Made by a program: the position numbers and the translations under genes. A stretch of DNA of 64,000 nucleotides from Candidatus Pantoea carbekii (GTDB lineage: Bacteria; Pseudomonadota; Gammaproteobacteria; Enterobacterales; Enterobacteriaceae), in the NCBI RefSeq assembly GCF_000971765.1, contig NZ_CP010907.1:866001-930000 (forward strand), given 5' to 3'. The stretch's first letter is position 1. Each line of letters opens with the position of its first letter. Shown piece after piece: positions 48,943 to 58,565 of the stretch. The notes below the pieces were generated by a model. It did not search any database and was not told the origin of the DNA. It saw nothing but the letters and a program-made list of their open reading frames with translations.

Positions 48943-50292
48943 TATGAAAGAATAATTTTCTTCCAACATATTAGAAATTATGAACATTACTAATAGCATA
49001 TTGATTAACACATTTAAATTTATACAGAATTAAATTCTTATCAATTAACTGCAATATTATTTACTAAAAAATAAACACTTTTAATATATTTAGCTGTATT
49101 AAAAATAACTTAACAATAAATTTATAGAGTTGTTAATAGTAAATTTGCAAAATCACTAAATGTAGTTGAAATATTACTATACATAGTTCTATCTTGTTTC
49201 TTAAGTAAGCGTATATTAACTAAACAAAGACAAGCATTCTACGCATTCTTGAAAAAGATAATAAAAAAAGTGATGAAGTATATTATAAAAAATAATAGAA
49301 AATTAAATTTTAGTAGGAATTATAAATTGCATTATGTAGTGAAATATATAAGATATTGATCAGGATGAGAAAACAATTATAAGATAAATAATAATTATCA
49401 GCATGTTTTAAGATTATTAATTAGAGAAAATTTTATTTTTTTTATTGTTATATTTCTATGTCTAGCAAACATACATTATTATATAATGTCATATTTTTTA
49501 GTAGATTATTATCTTATAATACCATGATTAATTTATTTTTTTATTTAATATTTTACCTTGATTATAATTAATAATATTTTATTTATAGGTGTGTTTACAT
49601 TTTATATTTTACATTTTATATTATGTTTATGGATAATTAGATTATATTGTTAAATACAAAAAATCTGTAAAAGTATTTATTTTTTTTAAATTAATTTTAA
49701 ATTTTACAATGTTAGTTCAAGACAAAAGAAATATGAAAAAAGATACTTGATATATATATTTTTATATTGATTTAAAAATCAATTACTTCTAATTCAGAAA
49801 AGATTATAGTACAATAATTGATCCGTCTTAACATCATGGGTATTAAACATAAAAAATAAATTTCGATGTAAACTCAATTTAATGTGTCATCAAAATTATG
49901 AAGACTTTAACTTAAAGTTAATTAACAGTCATAGTATGAGCATACGCTATGTATATATGTAAAGATGCATAGTTATGTTTTTAAAATTAATTGAACATAC
50001 AGCTATAATTTTAAGTATTATATATGATATAGTGTTTAATTAGTGTAATTTACTATAGTATGTGTTTACTCATACATAAATTATAAAAATTATTGTTTTA
50101 TATTGAAAATGTAATATTCACATTATATAAAGTTTGATGATTATTAAGTGTGAGTAGATTTAAAAAATGACCTGTTTATGATATTAAAATTAATTAACAA
50201 TTAAGATCACTCACACTTTCCTTGTCTTGAATTTATTTTGTATGAGTAAAGCGCGAGAGATCTTAATTGTTAAATTTACAAAGTGAGAGCAT
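48943..50292. other. 1.35-kb spacer between gshA and ffh, with inverted repeats at its right end
   Basis: No gene is seen. The E. coli stretch from gshA to ffh contains many genes, including grpE, nadK, bamE, smpB and ssrA. I searched for tmRNA ends and a tRNA-like T-arm and found none. Most of the sequence is low-complexity A+T. Structured sequence appears only from 50146 to 50290, described separately. Confidence 0.5.
50146..50273 (+). repeat. Two interlocking perfect inverted repeats in the ffh leader
   Basis: Arm A, AAGTGTGAGT (50146-50155), pairs perfectly with A' (50209-50218). Arm B, TTAACAATTAAGATC (50194-50208), pairs perfectly over 15 bp with B' (50259-50273). The order A-B-A'-B' means the two stems form either a pseudoknot or alternative structures. 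B' ends 19 bases before the ffh ATG. The AAGTG of the weak ffh ribosome-binding site (50281-50285) can also pair with part of A'. No known riboswitch class is recognised. It could be an RNA switch, a protein operator or an invertible segment; function is unknown. Confidence 0.7.
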
Positions 50293-51654
50293 ATGTTTGA
50301 CAATTTAACTCATCGTTTGTCGCAAACTTTGCGCAATATCAGTAGTCGTGGACGACTAACTGAAGACAATATAAACAATACAATGCGAGAAGTACGTATG
50401 GCATTGTTAGAAGCAGATGTAGCGTTACCGGTAGTACGTCAATTTCTCAGCCGTGTTAAAGAAATTGCGATTGGTCAAGATGTCAATAAAAGTCTGACAC
50501 CTGGTCAAGAATTTATCAAAATTGTTCGTAATGAATTAATAATTACAATGGGAGCTGAAAATAATACGCTTAACCTTAACGTTAACCCGCCAGCTGTAGT
50601 GTTAATAGCTGGATTGCAAGGTTCAGGTAAAACTACTAGTGTTGCTAAACTAGGTCGGTTTCTGCGAGAAAAGCACAAAAAAAAAGTTTTAGTAGCTTCA
50701 ATTGATATTTACCGTCCTGCTGCAATGCAGCAATTAGAATTACTCTCGAAGCAAGCCGGCGTATGTTTTTATCCATCTAATCCTAATGAAAAACCCGTTG
50801 AAATCGCAAAAAATTCTTTAAAATCGGCCATAGTTCAGTTTTATGATGTGCTGTTAATAGATACCGCTGGTCGTGTTCATACTGATCCAGTAATGATGAA
50901 TGAAATTAAACAGGTACATACTGTAATCAATCCAGTAGAAACGCTGCTTGTAGTTGATGCGATGAATGGCCAAGATGCAATAAATGTTGCTAATACTTTT
51001 AACGAGATACTATCGCTTACTGGAGTAATATTAACCAAAGTTGATAGTGATTCACGCGGTGGTGCAGCTCTATCAATTCGTCATATTACTGGAAAACCGA
51101 TTAAATTTCTAGGAACTGGGGAAAAAAATGATATGCTGGAGATATTTTATCCAGATAGAATTGCATCACGTATTCTTGGTATGGGTGATGTATTATCATT
51201 AATTGAGGATATTGAAAGCAAAGTAGACAAAATTCAAACAGAAAAATTTGCTAAAAAGATCAAAATTGGTAAAAGTTTTGATTTAAATGATTTCTTAGAA
51301 CAGTTAAAACAAATGCAAAAAATGGGTGGTATTGTTAAGTTAATGGGTAAGTTACCCGGTATCAGTCAATTACCGAATACATTTAAATCAAAACTAGATG
51401 AAAAAGTATTAATGCGTATGGAAGCAATCATCAATTCTATGACACATACAGAACGTCAAAATCCACAAATCATTAAGGGATCACGTAAACGACGTATTGC
51501 TATGGGTTGCGGTTTACAAGTACAGGATGTAAATCGTTTATTAAAACAGTTCGATAATATACAGCGAATGATGAAGAAAATGAAAAAAAATAATATTACT
51601 AATGCAGTACGTGCCATGAAGGGAATAATACCTCCTAAATTTCTTGGTCACTAA
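50293..51654 (+). CDS. ffh: Signal recognition particle protein Ffh
   Basis: Ffh with 4.5S RNA targets nascent membrane proteins to FtsY and SecYEG. Its 453 residues equal E. coli. The NG domain has GLQGSGKTTSVAKLGRFL near residue 107, LLIDTAGR, and TKVDSDSRGGAAL. The C-terminal methionine-rich M domain (about 300-453) includes LKQMQKMGGIVKLMGKLPG and the RNA-binding GSRKRRIAMG. The upstream ribosome-binding site is weak (GTGAGAG), and the leader holds paired inverted repeats. Confidence 0.98.
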   Translation: MFDNLTHRLSQTLRNISSRGRLTEDNINNTMREVRMALLEADVALPVVRQFLSRVKEIAIGQDVNKSLTPGQEFIKIVRNELIITMGAENNTLNLNVNPPAVVLIAGLQGSGKTTSVAKLGRFLREKHKKKVLVASIDIYRPAAMQQLELLSKQAGVCFYPSNPNEKPVEIAKNSLKSAIVQFYDVLLIDTAGRVHTDPVMMNEIKQVHTVINPVETLLVVDAMNGQDAINVANTFNEILSLTGVILTKVDSDSRGGAALSIRHITGKPIKFLGTGEKNDMLEIFYPDRIASRILGMGDVLSLIEDIESKVDKIQTEKFAKKIKIGKSFDLNDFLEQLKQMQKMGGIVKLMGKLPGISQLPNTFKSKLDEKVLMRMEAIINSMTHTERQNPQIIKGSRKRRIAMGCGLQVQDVNRLLKQFDNIQRMMKKMKKNNITNAVRAMKGIIPPKFLGH

Positions 51655-51782
51655 TTTAGCGTTTAGCGAAAAATTACAAATAATATTTATTGTTGTATTA
51701 TCACAGTCAAATGAAAAACTCTTATCAGTTTTTGTATATACTCATTTTCCATTTTTAAGAAAATAAATATTAAGAGGATGTT

Positions 51783-52049
51783 ATGGTAACTATTCGTTTA
51801 GCACGTCATGGTTCTAAAAAGCGACCTTTTTATCAAATCGTTGTAAGTGATTCTAGTAAATCACGCGATGGTCGTTTCATTGAACGCGTAGGTTTTTTAA
51901 ATCCTATCCTTTCCAAAAAATCTGAAAATATGCATCTGAATTTTGAACGTGTAATGTATTGGATAAATAAGGGGGCAACGCTTTCAAGACGTGTTAATAC
52001 TTTAGTAAAAAAAGAACAAAGCAGACATATTAATATTAGTAACAAGTAA
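51783..52049 (+). CDS. rpsP: 30S ribosomal protein S16
   Basis: S16 binds the 5' domain of 16S rRNA during 30S assembly. At 88 residues (E. coli 82) it begins [20 protein letters not shown] and contains [13 protein letters not shown]; the C-terminal tail is basic and slightly longer. An AAGAGGA site precedes ATG 51783. It is the first gene of rpsP-rimM-trmD-rplS; rimM starts two bases after its stop. Confidence 0.98.
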   Translation: MVTIRLARHGSKKRPFYQIVVSDSSKSRDGRFIERVGFLNPILSKKSENMHLNFERVMYWINKGATLSRRVNTLVKKEQSRHINISNK

Positions 52050-52051
52050 CA

Positions 52052-52597
52052 ATGAGTTGTAAAAAAAATATTATGAATGAATTGGTTATAGGTAAAATAG
52101 GTACAGCTTACGGTATTCATGGATGGATAAAAATGTTTTCTTTTACTGAAAAAATCGAAAATATTTTCAATTATAAGCCTTGGTTTATCCAGTGCTCTCA
52201 AAATCGTAAAAGGAAATGTCTTGAATTAGAAAAATGGAAGTATCATAACGATAGTATAATTATTAAATGTAAAGATATCAATAATAGGAATGCTGCATTA
52301 AAATTAACTAATTGCAAAATTACAATTGATTCTAATCAATTAGATATACTTCAAAACGGTAGTTATTATTGGAAAGATTTAATAGGTTGTAATGTAGTTA
52401 ATCTTCAACACTATAAAATGGGAAAAGTTGTTGACTTGATAGAAACTGGTTCTAATGATGTACTCGTGGTACAAGCCAATGAAAAAGATGCCTTTAATGT
52501 TAAAAAAAGATTGATTCCATTTATTGAACCTAATGTTATCAAAACAGTTGATATTAAACATATCATGATTACAGTAGATTGGCATCCTAGTTTTTAG
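52052..52597 (+). CDS. rimM: 16S rRNA maturation factor RimM
   Basis: RimM binds S19 and helps mature the 30S head. The 181 residues (E. coli 182) have the N-terminal RimM barrel with VIGKIGTAYGIHGWIKMFS, then a linker and the PRC-like barrel with YYWKDLIGC and ETGSNDVLVV. The C-terminus ends in the typical VDWHPSF. ATG 52052 is used by analogy and is only 2 bp after rpsP; ATG 52073 is an alternative. Sequence drift is greater than in its neighbours, with a lysine-rich middle. Confidence 0.94.
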   Translation: MSCKKNIMNELVIGKIGTAYGIHGWIKMFSFTEKIENIFNYKPWFIQCSQNRKRKCLELEKWKYHNDSIIIKCKDINNRNAALKLTNCKITIDSNQLDILQNGSYYWKDLIGCNVVNLQHYKMGKVVDLIETGSNDVLVVQANEKDAFNVKKRLIPFIEPNVIKTVDIKHIMITVDWHPSF

Positions 52598-52638
52598 TGT
52601 CTAAACAATATTAATTCTAAAGTTATATATGGTGTCCG

Positions 52639-53382
52639 ATGTGGATTGGTGTTATTAGCCTATTTCCAGAAATGTTTTATGCTATTACTGAGTTCGGTAT
52701 AACTGGTCGGGCAATAAAGAACGGTCTATTACATATTGATAGTTGGACTCCGCGTGATTTTGCATACGATCGGAATCGTACTGTAGACGATCGACCTTAT
52801 GGAGGCGGGCCTGGCATGTTAATGATGGCACAACCTATACGTGATGCTATTCATGCGGCAAAAATAGTAGGTGAAGGAGCTAAAGTTGTTTATCTTTCTC
52901 CTCAAGGACGCAAACTTGACCAACCTGGTGTATTCGAATTAGCAGCTAATAAAAAATTAATTTTAGTATGTGGTCGCTATGAAGGTATTGATGAAAGAGT
53001 AATTCACTCAGAAATTGATGAAGAATGGTCAATCGGCGATTACATTCTTACTGGAGGTGAACTGCCAGCCATGATCTTGATTGACTGCATCACTCGGTTT
53101 ATCCCAAATGTATTAGGTAAAAAAGCATCGGCTGATGAAGAATCGTTTTCGAATGGTTTATTAGATTATCCACATTATACTCGACCTGCAATGCTGGAAG
53201 ATATGGGTATGGTTCCGCCGATATTACTTTCAGGTCATCATGAAAATATTCAATCTTGGCGTTTGAAACAATCCCTCGGTCGTACCTGGTTGAAAAGACC
53301 AGATCTTTTAGAACATCTTCTTCTAACTGAAGAGCAAGAAAGGTTATTAAATGAATTTCAGCTTGAATATCAAAAGCAATAA
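52639..53382 (+). CDS. trmD: tRNA (guanine-N1-)-methyltransferase
   Basis: TrmD methylates G37 of tRNAs with a G at position 36, preventing frameshifting. The 247 residues (E. coli 255) start [13 protein letters not shown] and include [17 protein letters not shown]. The SPOUT trefoil knot has [25 protein letters not shown] and [18 protein letters not shown], including the catalytic Asp region DYPHYTRP. The C-terminal tail is a few residues shorter. It lies 41 bp after rimM and 104 bp before rplS. Confidence 0.98.
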   Translation: MWIGVISLFPEMFYAITEFGITGRAIKNGLLHIDSWTPRDFAYDRNRTVDDRPYGGGPGMLMMAQPIRDAIHAAKIVGEGAKVVYLSPQGRKLDQPGVFELAANKKLILVCGRYEGIDERVIHSEIDEEWSIGDYILTGGELPAMILIDCITRFIPNVLGKKASADEESFSNGLLDYPHYTRPAMLEDMGMVPPILLSGHHENIQSWRLKQSLGRTWLKRPDLLEHLLLTEEQERLLNEFQLEYQKQ

Positions 53383-53486
53383 AAACAGCACTATGCTATT
53401 AAAACAGTAATATGATACAATCAATAATGTAGGAAGGAAATTTAAATTTTTTCTTGTTTTCTGTAATTATAAGAAGAGCATGAATC

Positions 53487-53834
53487 ATGAATAAAATTAT
53501 CAAAGAATTTGAAACCGAACAAATAAAGCAAAATGTTCCTTTTTTCCGTCCAGGTGATACGGTAGAAGTAAAGGTATGGGTAGTAGAAGGTTCTAAAAAA
53601 CGTGTTCAAGCATTTGATGGAGTTGTAATTGCTATTCGTAATCGTGGTTTACATTCTACTTTTACGGTTAGGAAAGTATCCAACGGTGAAGGTGTTGAAC
53701 GTGTTTTTCAAACTCACTCGCCGGTTATTGATAATATCATTGTTAAACGTTGCGGTGCTGTTCGTAAGGCCAAACTATATTACTTACGTCACCGCACAGG
53801 TAAATCTGCACGTATCAAAGAACGTCTCAATTAG
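53487..53834 (+). CDS. rplS: 50S ribosomal protein L19
   Basis: L19 sits at the 30S-50S interface, contacting bridge B8. The 115-residue length equals E. coli. Motifs include [22 protein letters not shown] and FQTHSPVI, followed by RRGAVR-type basic residues (here [15 protein letters not shown]) and a C-terminal [10 protein letters not shown]. The ATG follows AAGAAGAG. It closes the rpsP-rimM-trmD-rplS operon, and no clear terminator hairpin was found after it. Confidence 0.98.
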   Translation: MNKIIKEFETEQIKQNVPFFRPGDTVEVKVWVVEGSKKRVQAFDGVVIAIRNRGLHSTFTVRKVSNGEGVERVFQTHSPVIDNIIVKRCGAVRKAKLYYLRHRTGKSARIKERLN

Positions 53835-54417
53835 AAGTTAGAAATAAGAAGTGGTTTTAAATAATTAAATTAGAAATAACATTATTTAAATTTTATTAAA
53901 TTGTCTGTGTTATGATATTTTATAGAACAACCTCTTTTTTCTTAATTATCTAGTTTACTTAATTGTTTTGAAATAAAGATGAAAATATTTAGAAAATATA
54001 TTTACAATATTAGCGATATATATATAAATAATATTTAAGTTATGCTTTAAAAAAAATAAAATGATTATTTCTAAGTTCATCTATATGTAATAAAAATATA
54101 CTGAGTTAATATCTATCAAAATTTACGGCCTAATTATTAAATAGTTTTTAAGTTAACTAAAATTATTTTTCGTTCACATAGTATTGAATCCATTTTCAAT
54201 CAATTTTAATCAGTAATTAAATTTAAAATAATATTTTTATATTTAATATTATAGATAATATCTAATAATTAAAAATATTTAACTATATAGCTAGTTGCAA
54301 GTATTTCTAAAACAATAAAACGAATAGATTGAATCATGTACATGATATAATAAAGTAATGACATGTTTTAGGGTGCAAAATTGTAAATAATCATTAAAGT
54401 AATATAGGATTGCTATT
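53835..54417. other. Spacer between rplS and aroF
   Basis: No gene is visible; E. coli has yfiB, dgcN and others here. A TGTAAA-N6-TTAAAG string at 54382-54399 resembles half of a TyrR box but is too weak to call. No strong promoter hexamers stand out. Confidence 0.4.
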
Positions 54418-55512
54418 ATGCAAAGAGACGCACTAAATAATGTGCACATTGCTGATGAACAAATTTTAATTACCCCTCAGGAATTAAAGGCCAAATTTCC
54501 GGTTACTTCATCTCAAGAAGCTCAGATTACAACCTCTCGCCAAATTATTGCAGACATTATTGCTGGTCGAGATCCACGTTTATTAGTAGTTTGTGGTCCG
54601 TGTTCAATTCATGATACTGAAGCAGCATTAGATTATGCTATTCAATTATATAGTCTTTCTAATAAGCTGCACAAACAGCTATATATTGTTATGCGTGTTT
54701 ATTTCGAGAAACCTCGCACTACTATAGGCTGGAAGGGTCTGATTAATGATCCTTATATGGATAACTCTTTTGATATGGAAGGAGGCTTACATATTGCGCG
54801 TCAGTTATTGGTCAATTTAATAGAAATAGGTTTACCATTAGCAACAGAAGCCTTAGATCCTAATAGCCCACAATACCTTGGTGATCTATTTAGTTGGTCA
54901 GCAATAGGTGCACGTACTACAGAATCTCAAACACACCGTGAAATGGCTTCAGGTCTTTCTATGCCTGTTGGTTTTAAAAACGGTACTGATGGTAGTCTTG
55001 GTACAGCTATTAATGCAATGCGTGCCGCTGCAATGCCACATCGCTTCGTAGGTATCAATCAAGCTGGTCAAGTCTGTTTGTTACAAACTCAAGGCAATCC
55101 AGATGGACATATTATTCTTCGAGGCGGAAAAGCGCCAAATTATAGTCCAAAAGATGTTATACAATGCGAAAAAGAAATGCTAAAAGCAGGTCTATGTCCA
55201 GCTTTAATGATAGATTGCAGTCATAGTAATTCTAACAAGGATTATAGTCGACAGTGCAGCGTAGCGGAATCTGTTATTTCACAAATTCAAAATGGAAACC
55301 GTTCTATCATTGGTTTAATGTTAGAAAGTAATATTCATGAAGGAAACCAGTCTTCTGAACAACCACGCAGTGAAATGAAGTACGGAGTATCAGTAACTGA
55401 TGCTTGTATTAGCATGAAAACCACTGAACTTTTATTGTATAAGATATATCAGGAACTTGAAAACGTGCTGTCAGTACGTTGCCATATGAGGCGTAATGAG
55501 TTTTCATGTTAA
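54418..55512 (+). CDS. aroF: DAHP synthase, tyrosine-sensitive type
   Basis: AroF condenses phosphoenolpyruvate and erythrose 4-phosphate, entering the shikimate pathway. Its 364 residues (E. coli 356) begin [15 protein letters not shown], the AroF-specific N-terminus; Asn8, where a Lys change relieves tyrosine inhibition in E. coli, is retained. Catalytic segments are [47 protein letters not shown] and [16 protein letters not shown] [18 protein letters not shown]. The C-terminus is extended by eight residues and overlaps tyrA by seven bases, so aroF-tyrA is an operon. Confidence 0.97.
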   Translation: MQRDALNNVHIADEQILITPQELKAKFPVTSSQEAQITTSRQIIADIIAGRDPRLLVVCGPCSIHDTEAALDYAIQLYSLSNKLHKQLYIVMRVYFEKPRTTIGWKGLINDPYMDNSFDMEGGLHIARQLLVNLIEIGLPLATEALDPNSPQYLGDLFSWSAIGARTTESQTHREMASGLSMPVGFKNGTDGSLGTAINAMRAAAMPHRFVGINQAGQVCLLQTQGNPDGHIILRGGKAPNYSPKDVIQCEKEMLKAGLCPALMIDCSHSNSNKDYSRQCSVAESVISQIQNGNRSIIGLMLESNIHEGNQSSEQPRSEMKYGVSVTDACISMKTTELLLYKIYQELENVLSVRCHMRRNEFSC

Positions 55513-56624
55513 CTAAATTAACTGTATTACGTAATAAAATTGATGAAGTTGATAAATCACTTCTTGCGTTATTAGCTAAACGTCTTGAATTAGTAGCTGA
55601 AATAGGTGAATTAAAAAGTCAGCATGGTTTACCAATTTATATTCCAGAACGTGAAATAAGTATGCTTGCTTTGCGGCGTCAGGAAGCTAAATCCTTAGGT
55701 ATTTCTCCAGATTTAATTGAAGATGTATTACGTCGTTTAATGCGAGAGTCTTATGTGCATGAAAATAAAAAAGGTTTTAAGACGTTAAACCCATTATTAC
55801 GTCCAATAGTGATTGTAGGAGGACAAGGTAAAATGGGCAGTTTGTTTAGAAAAATGCTCCTTTTGTCAGGTTATCAGGTTCGTATTTTTGATAAAGATGA
55901 TTGGGAAAGGGCAAAAGATTTGTTACACGATGCTGGCATGGTAATTATTAGTGTACCGATCTATTTAACTGAAAAAATTATTTCTCAACTGCCTGTATTG
56001 CCATCAGACTGCATTCTTGTTGATTTAGCTTCAATTAAAAAGCGTCCCTTGCAAGCAATGCTTGCCGTGCATAGTGGTCCAGTGCTAGGAATACATCCTA
56101 TGTTTGGTCCGGACAGTGGTAGTTTAGCAAAACAGTTAGTTATTTGGTGTGATGGTCGTTATCCGGAAAGGTATCAATGGTTTCTTAAACAGATACAGGT
56201 TTGGGGTGCACGTTTGCACCATACCAGTGCTATTGAACATGATCAAAATATGGCATTTATTCAAGCATTGCGTCATTTTACGACTTTTGCTTATGGTCTA
56301 CATTTATCAGAGGAAGATGTTAATCTTGATCAACTTTTAGCTCTTTCTTCACCTATATATCGTCTTGAATTGGTTATGGTAGGTCGTTTATTCGCACAAG
56401 ACCCTCAATTATACGCAGATATTATTATGGCGTCAGAAAATAATTTAGCACTTATTAAACGTTACTATGAACGTTTTGGTAAGGCCATTTCATTACTTGA
56501 GGAAGAAGATAAACAGGGATTTATTAAGAACTTTAAGCGAATTGAACGCTGGTTTGGAGATTATGCCGCTAATTTTTTATTAGAAAGTCGTAGTATGTTA
56601 AGTTCGGCTAATGATAATCGTTAA
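55506..56624 (+). CDS. tyrA: Chorismate mutase / prephenate dehydrogenase (T-protein)
   Basis: TyrA converts chorismate to prephenate and on to 4-hydroxyphenylpyruvate for tyrosine. At 372 residues (E. coli 373) the AroQ mutase domain (about 1-90) has [19 protein letters not shown] and [16 protein letters not shown]. The dehydrogenase domain has [16 protein letters not shown] (NAD-binding) and [16 protein letters not shown] with the catalytic His. It ends in SANDNR as in E. coli. It overlaps aroF and converges on pheA with a 45-bp gap. Tyrosine output could serve host cuticle formation (inference). Confidence 0.98.
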   Translation: MLTKLTVLRNKIDEVDKSLLALLAKRLELVAEIGELKSQHGLPIYIPEREISMLALRRQEAKSLGISPDLIEDVLRRLMRESYVHENKKGFKTLNPLLRPIVIVGGQGKMGSLFRKMLLLSGYQVRIFDKDDWERAKDLLHDAGMVIISVPIYLTEKIISQLPVLPSDCILVDLASIKKRPLQAMLAVHSGPVLGIHPMFGPDSGSLAKQLVIWCDGRYPERYQWFLKQIQVWGARLHHTSAIEHDQNMAFIQALRHFTTFAYGLHLSEEDVNLDQLLALSSPIYRLELVMVGRLFAQDPQLYADIIMASENNLALIKRYYERFGKAISLLEEEDKQGFIKNFKRIERWFGDYAANFLLESRSMLSSANDNR

Positions 56625-56669
56625 TCATTTAGTAAAAAACGTTTTTATAACAATAAAAATTTATAAACA

Positions 56670-57827
56670 TCATTCAATTGGTACTGTTTTTTCACATGGA
56701 TAGCATCCAAGAATTTTAAGTGAATGTGTTAACTTATTTAATTCTTGTAATGCTGTCTGCATAGTATCTAGTTGTAGATGAGCTTGTATGTCAATATAAA
56801 AGATTTCTCGCCACGGGTTACCACTAATAGGACGATTTTCTAATTTTGTTATTATAAAATCATATTTACGTAACACTAAAAGTACTTCAACTAGTGCGCC
56901 GGCTTGTTGGCCGGTTGCTATTATCAATGTTATTTTTGCAGGAACTTGTATAGATACTTCTATAGGTTGACGTGCTAATACAATAAATCGTGTATAATTT
57001 TGATATTGATTAGCTACATTTCTCGCTAGTACCTCTAATCCATAAATTTTTCCTCCTGCTTCGCTACCAAGCGCAGCAACTTTAGGAGAGTTCATATGAG
57101 CAACTTTTTCCATAGCAGCTGCTGTACTTTCAGTGTATTGATTTTTCCATTGTGGAAAACGATTAACAAATAGACTACACTGTTGAAATGGCTGAGGATG
57201 ACTGTAGACTATTTCAATAGTTTGTAAAGTTGAATCAGTATTATTTACTAATATACAGTGCTCAATTGGGATAATCACTTCACCAATGATTGATAGAGTA
57301 GTTTTTTGTAGTAGATCATAAACATCGTTAATTGAACCGGAAGTAGTATTTTCGATTGGCATGATCGCGTAATCTGCTTGTCCACTTTCAACTGCTTGTA
57401 TGATGTCGTCAAATTTTAAAAAATTATTTTCTACTATTAAATCAAAATGATATGAAGCATATTTTCGCGCTGCAAGATGTGAATATGATCCTTTAGGACC
57501 AAGAAATGCAATGCGGGGTTCATGAGTATGTAGATGATTAATATTTTTTTGTAATATTACTTGTTGCGTAAGAATAGAATCTTCAATAACTAATTGAAAT
57601 AAACGTGTAATATGATGTATATCAAGTTGGTATTTTTTAGCTAGTATGCTTAGATTTTCAAATAGGGTATGTTCACGTTCAATATCACGAATAGGATGAT
57701 GTCTAAAAAGTTTTTCTTTAGCTAGTTGTATCACTAGCGAACGACGTTTAGCCAGTAACATTAATAATTTTCTATCAAGATTGCTTATTTTATCTCGTAA
57801 AATAAGCAATGGATGTTCAAGATTCAT
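56670..57827 (-). CDS. pheA: Chorismate mutase / prephenate dehydratase (P-protein)
   Basis: PheA takes chorismate to phenylpyruvate for phenylalanine. The 385 residues match E. coli (386). The mutase domain has [20 protein letters not shown]. The dehydratase domain has [34 protein letters not shown] and the TRF signature in [10 protein letters not shown]. In the C-terminal regulatory domain GALV is conserved, but the second Phe-binding motif reads ENRP instead of ESRP, which might soften feedback inhibition. An attenuator-like terminator lies 26 bp upstream of ATG 57827. Confidence 0.97.
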   Translation of the reverse strand: MNLEHPLLILRDKISNLDRKLLMLLAKRRSLVIQLAKEKLFRHHPIRDIEREHTLFENLSILAKKYQLDIHHITRLFQLVIEDSILTQQVILQKNINHLHTHEPRIAFLGPKGSYSHLAARKYASYHFDLIVENNFLKFDDIIQAVESGQADYAIMPIENTTSGSINDVYDLLQKTTLSIIGEVIIPIEHCILVNNTDSTLQTIEIVYSHPQPFQQCSLFVNRFPQWKNQYTESTAAAMEKVAHMNSPKVAALGSEAGGKIYGLEVLARNVANQYQNYTRFIVLARQPIEVSIQVPAKITLIIATGQQAGALVEVLLVLRKYDFIITKLENRPISGNPWREIFYIDIQAHLQLDTMQTALQELNKLTHSLKILGCYPCEKTVPIE

Positions 57828-57852
57828 AGGATTTACCTGTTAAAGATTATTT

Positions 57853-57887
57853 AATAATAAAGCCTCCAAGCTGGAGGCTTTATTATT
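57853..57887 (-). terminator. pheA attenuator terminator hairpin
   Basis: A perfect 15-bp stem (57853-57867 with 57873-57887), extendable by one A-T pair, has a core GCCTCC/GGAGGC and on the minus strand a TTTATTATT tail. Position and core match the E. coli pheA attenuator, which also has a GGCCTCC-type stem between pheL and pheA, and the preceding GAAGATGAA-like sequence resembles the E. coli leader. It is symmetrical enough to work on either strand, but nothing on the plus strand ends here. Confidence 0.8.
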
Positions 57888-57924
57888 CATTTTCTCCTTC
57901 ATCTTCCATCTTAAAATGAAACAT
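57883..57924 (-). promoter_or_regulatory. Candidate degenerate pheL leader ORF
   Basis: On the minus strand a 13-codon frame MFHFKMEDEGENE runs to a TAA at the base of the attenuator stem. It has only two Phe codons, at positions 2 and 4, while E. coli pheL has seven in fifteen. A TTGACG hexamer (57954-57959) about 30 bases upstream could be the -35. Translation is unproven; the frame may be a chance remnant of the leader region. Confidence 0.35.
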
Positions 57925-58115
57925 TATCTTTTAATTTAAAAAAGTTAAAGATACGTCAATATCACCATAAGTAAATAATAAAATATTTTATTCTAAATAA
58001 TTAATGTATTCAATATTAAAAAATAAACATTCAGTAGAAAATGAAATCAATTTCACAATAATTTGTTTAAAAAGTTTTATTCAACTAGACCAAAATTTTT
58101 TATATTATTGATAGC

Positions 58116-58406
58116 TCAACGTGACTTATACTTATAATGCACCTTGGTAGTTATCTTATTTGGTATATTCATTACATTTTTAATCGCTATGTATACATCA
58201 TCATCATGTTTTGAACTAGTAACTAGTATACCATGAAGCATGTTAATAATAGCATGCACTCCAAATTCTTTTGAGTACTTTGATAGTATCATAATATTCA
58301 GATTCATAAAATGGGTGTGCCATTTTTCCAATATTTCGAGAAAAAATTCAGATTATTAATAATAATTTCAGTTATTTAAATACGTTATTGGAATTTTTAG
58401 AATCAT
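58116..58406 (-). pseudogene. raiA: Decayed ribosome-associated inhibitor RaiA (HPF family)
   Basis: RaiA binds the 30S and blocks translation in stationary phase. The ATG at 58406 has an AGAGG site upstream and is exactly in frame with the RaiA core, but codons 13, 17 and 18 are stops (TGA, TAA, TAA). From 58331 the core is readable: LEKWHTHFMNLNIMILS, then HAIINMLHGILVTSSKHDDD, matching E. coli LEKWQTHLINPHIILS and NGVLVASGKHED. An open frame from a TTG at 58331 gives 71 residues lacking the first strand and helix and the acidic tail, with no ribosome-binding site. Location between pheA and bamD is that of E. coli raiA. Residual function seems unlikely. Confidence 0.88.
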
Positions 58407-58470
58407 AATAAAACCTCTATGCCATGTGTACTCTAACAAATTTATAATAAGGTAAACAATTAAGCAAAGA

Positions 58471-58486
58471 TGTGATCTAAATCACA
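58471..58486 (-). promoter_or_regulatory. Perfect CRP (cAMP receptor protein) binding site upstream of raiA
   Basis: The 16-mer TGTGATCTAAATCACA is a perfect TGTGA-N6-TCACA palindrome, and its flanks (AAGA before, TTGA after) also approach the extended CRP consensus. It is centred about 72 bp upstream of the raiA ATG on the minus strand. Chance occurrence of ten fixed G/C-containing positions in such A+T-rich DNA is low. E. coli raiA is, as I recall, CRP-activated, so this looks ancestral. Confidence 0.85.
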
Positions 58487-58565
58487 TTGAATGATCTTTA
58501 CTTTAACTAATCAAAATTTGTTTTTATATTTTAAAAGGTTAAGATTAAATCTGCTATTTCATTTA

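Noticed and set aside
48943..50145. Search for tmRNA (ssrA) or smpB between gshA and ffh
   Set aside because: No tRNA-like ends, tag-peptide frame or T-arm could be found; the stretch is low-complexity A+T.
54382..54399. TyrR-box-like string (TGTAAA-N6-TTAAAG) upstream of aroF
   Set aside because: Only one half-site matches the TGTAAA-N6-TTTACA consensus, and such A+T strings are frequent in these spacers.
56630..56648. AAAAAACGTTTTTA palindrome between tyrA and pheA
   Set aside because: It is self-complementary without a loop and purely A/T apart from the centre; too weak to call a bidirectional terminator.
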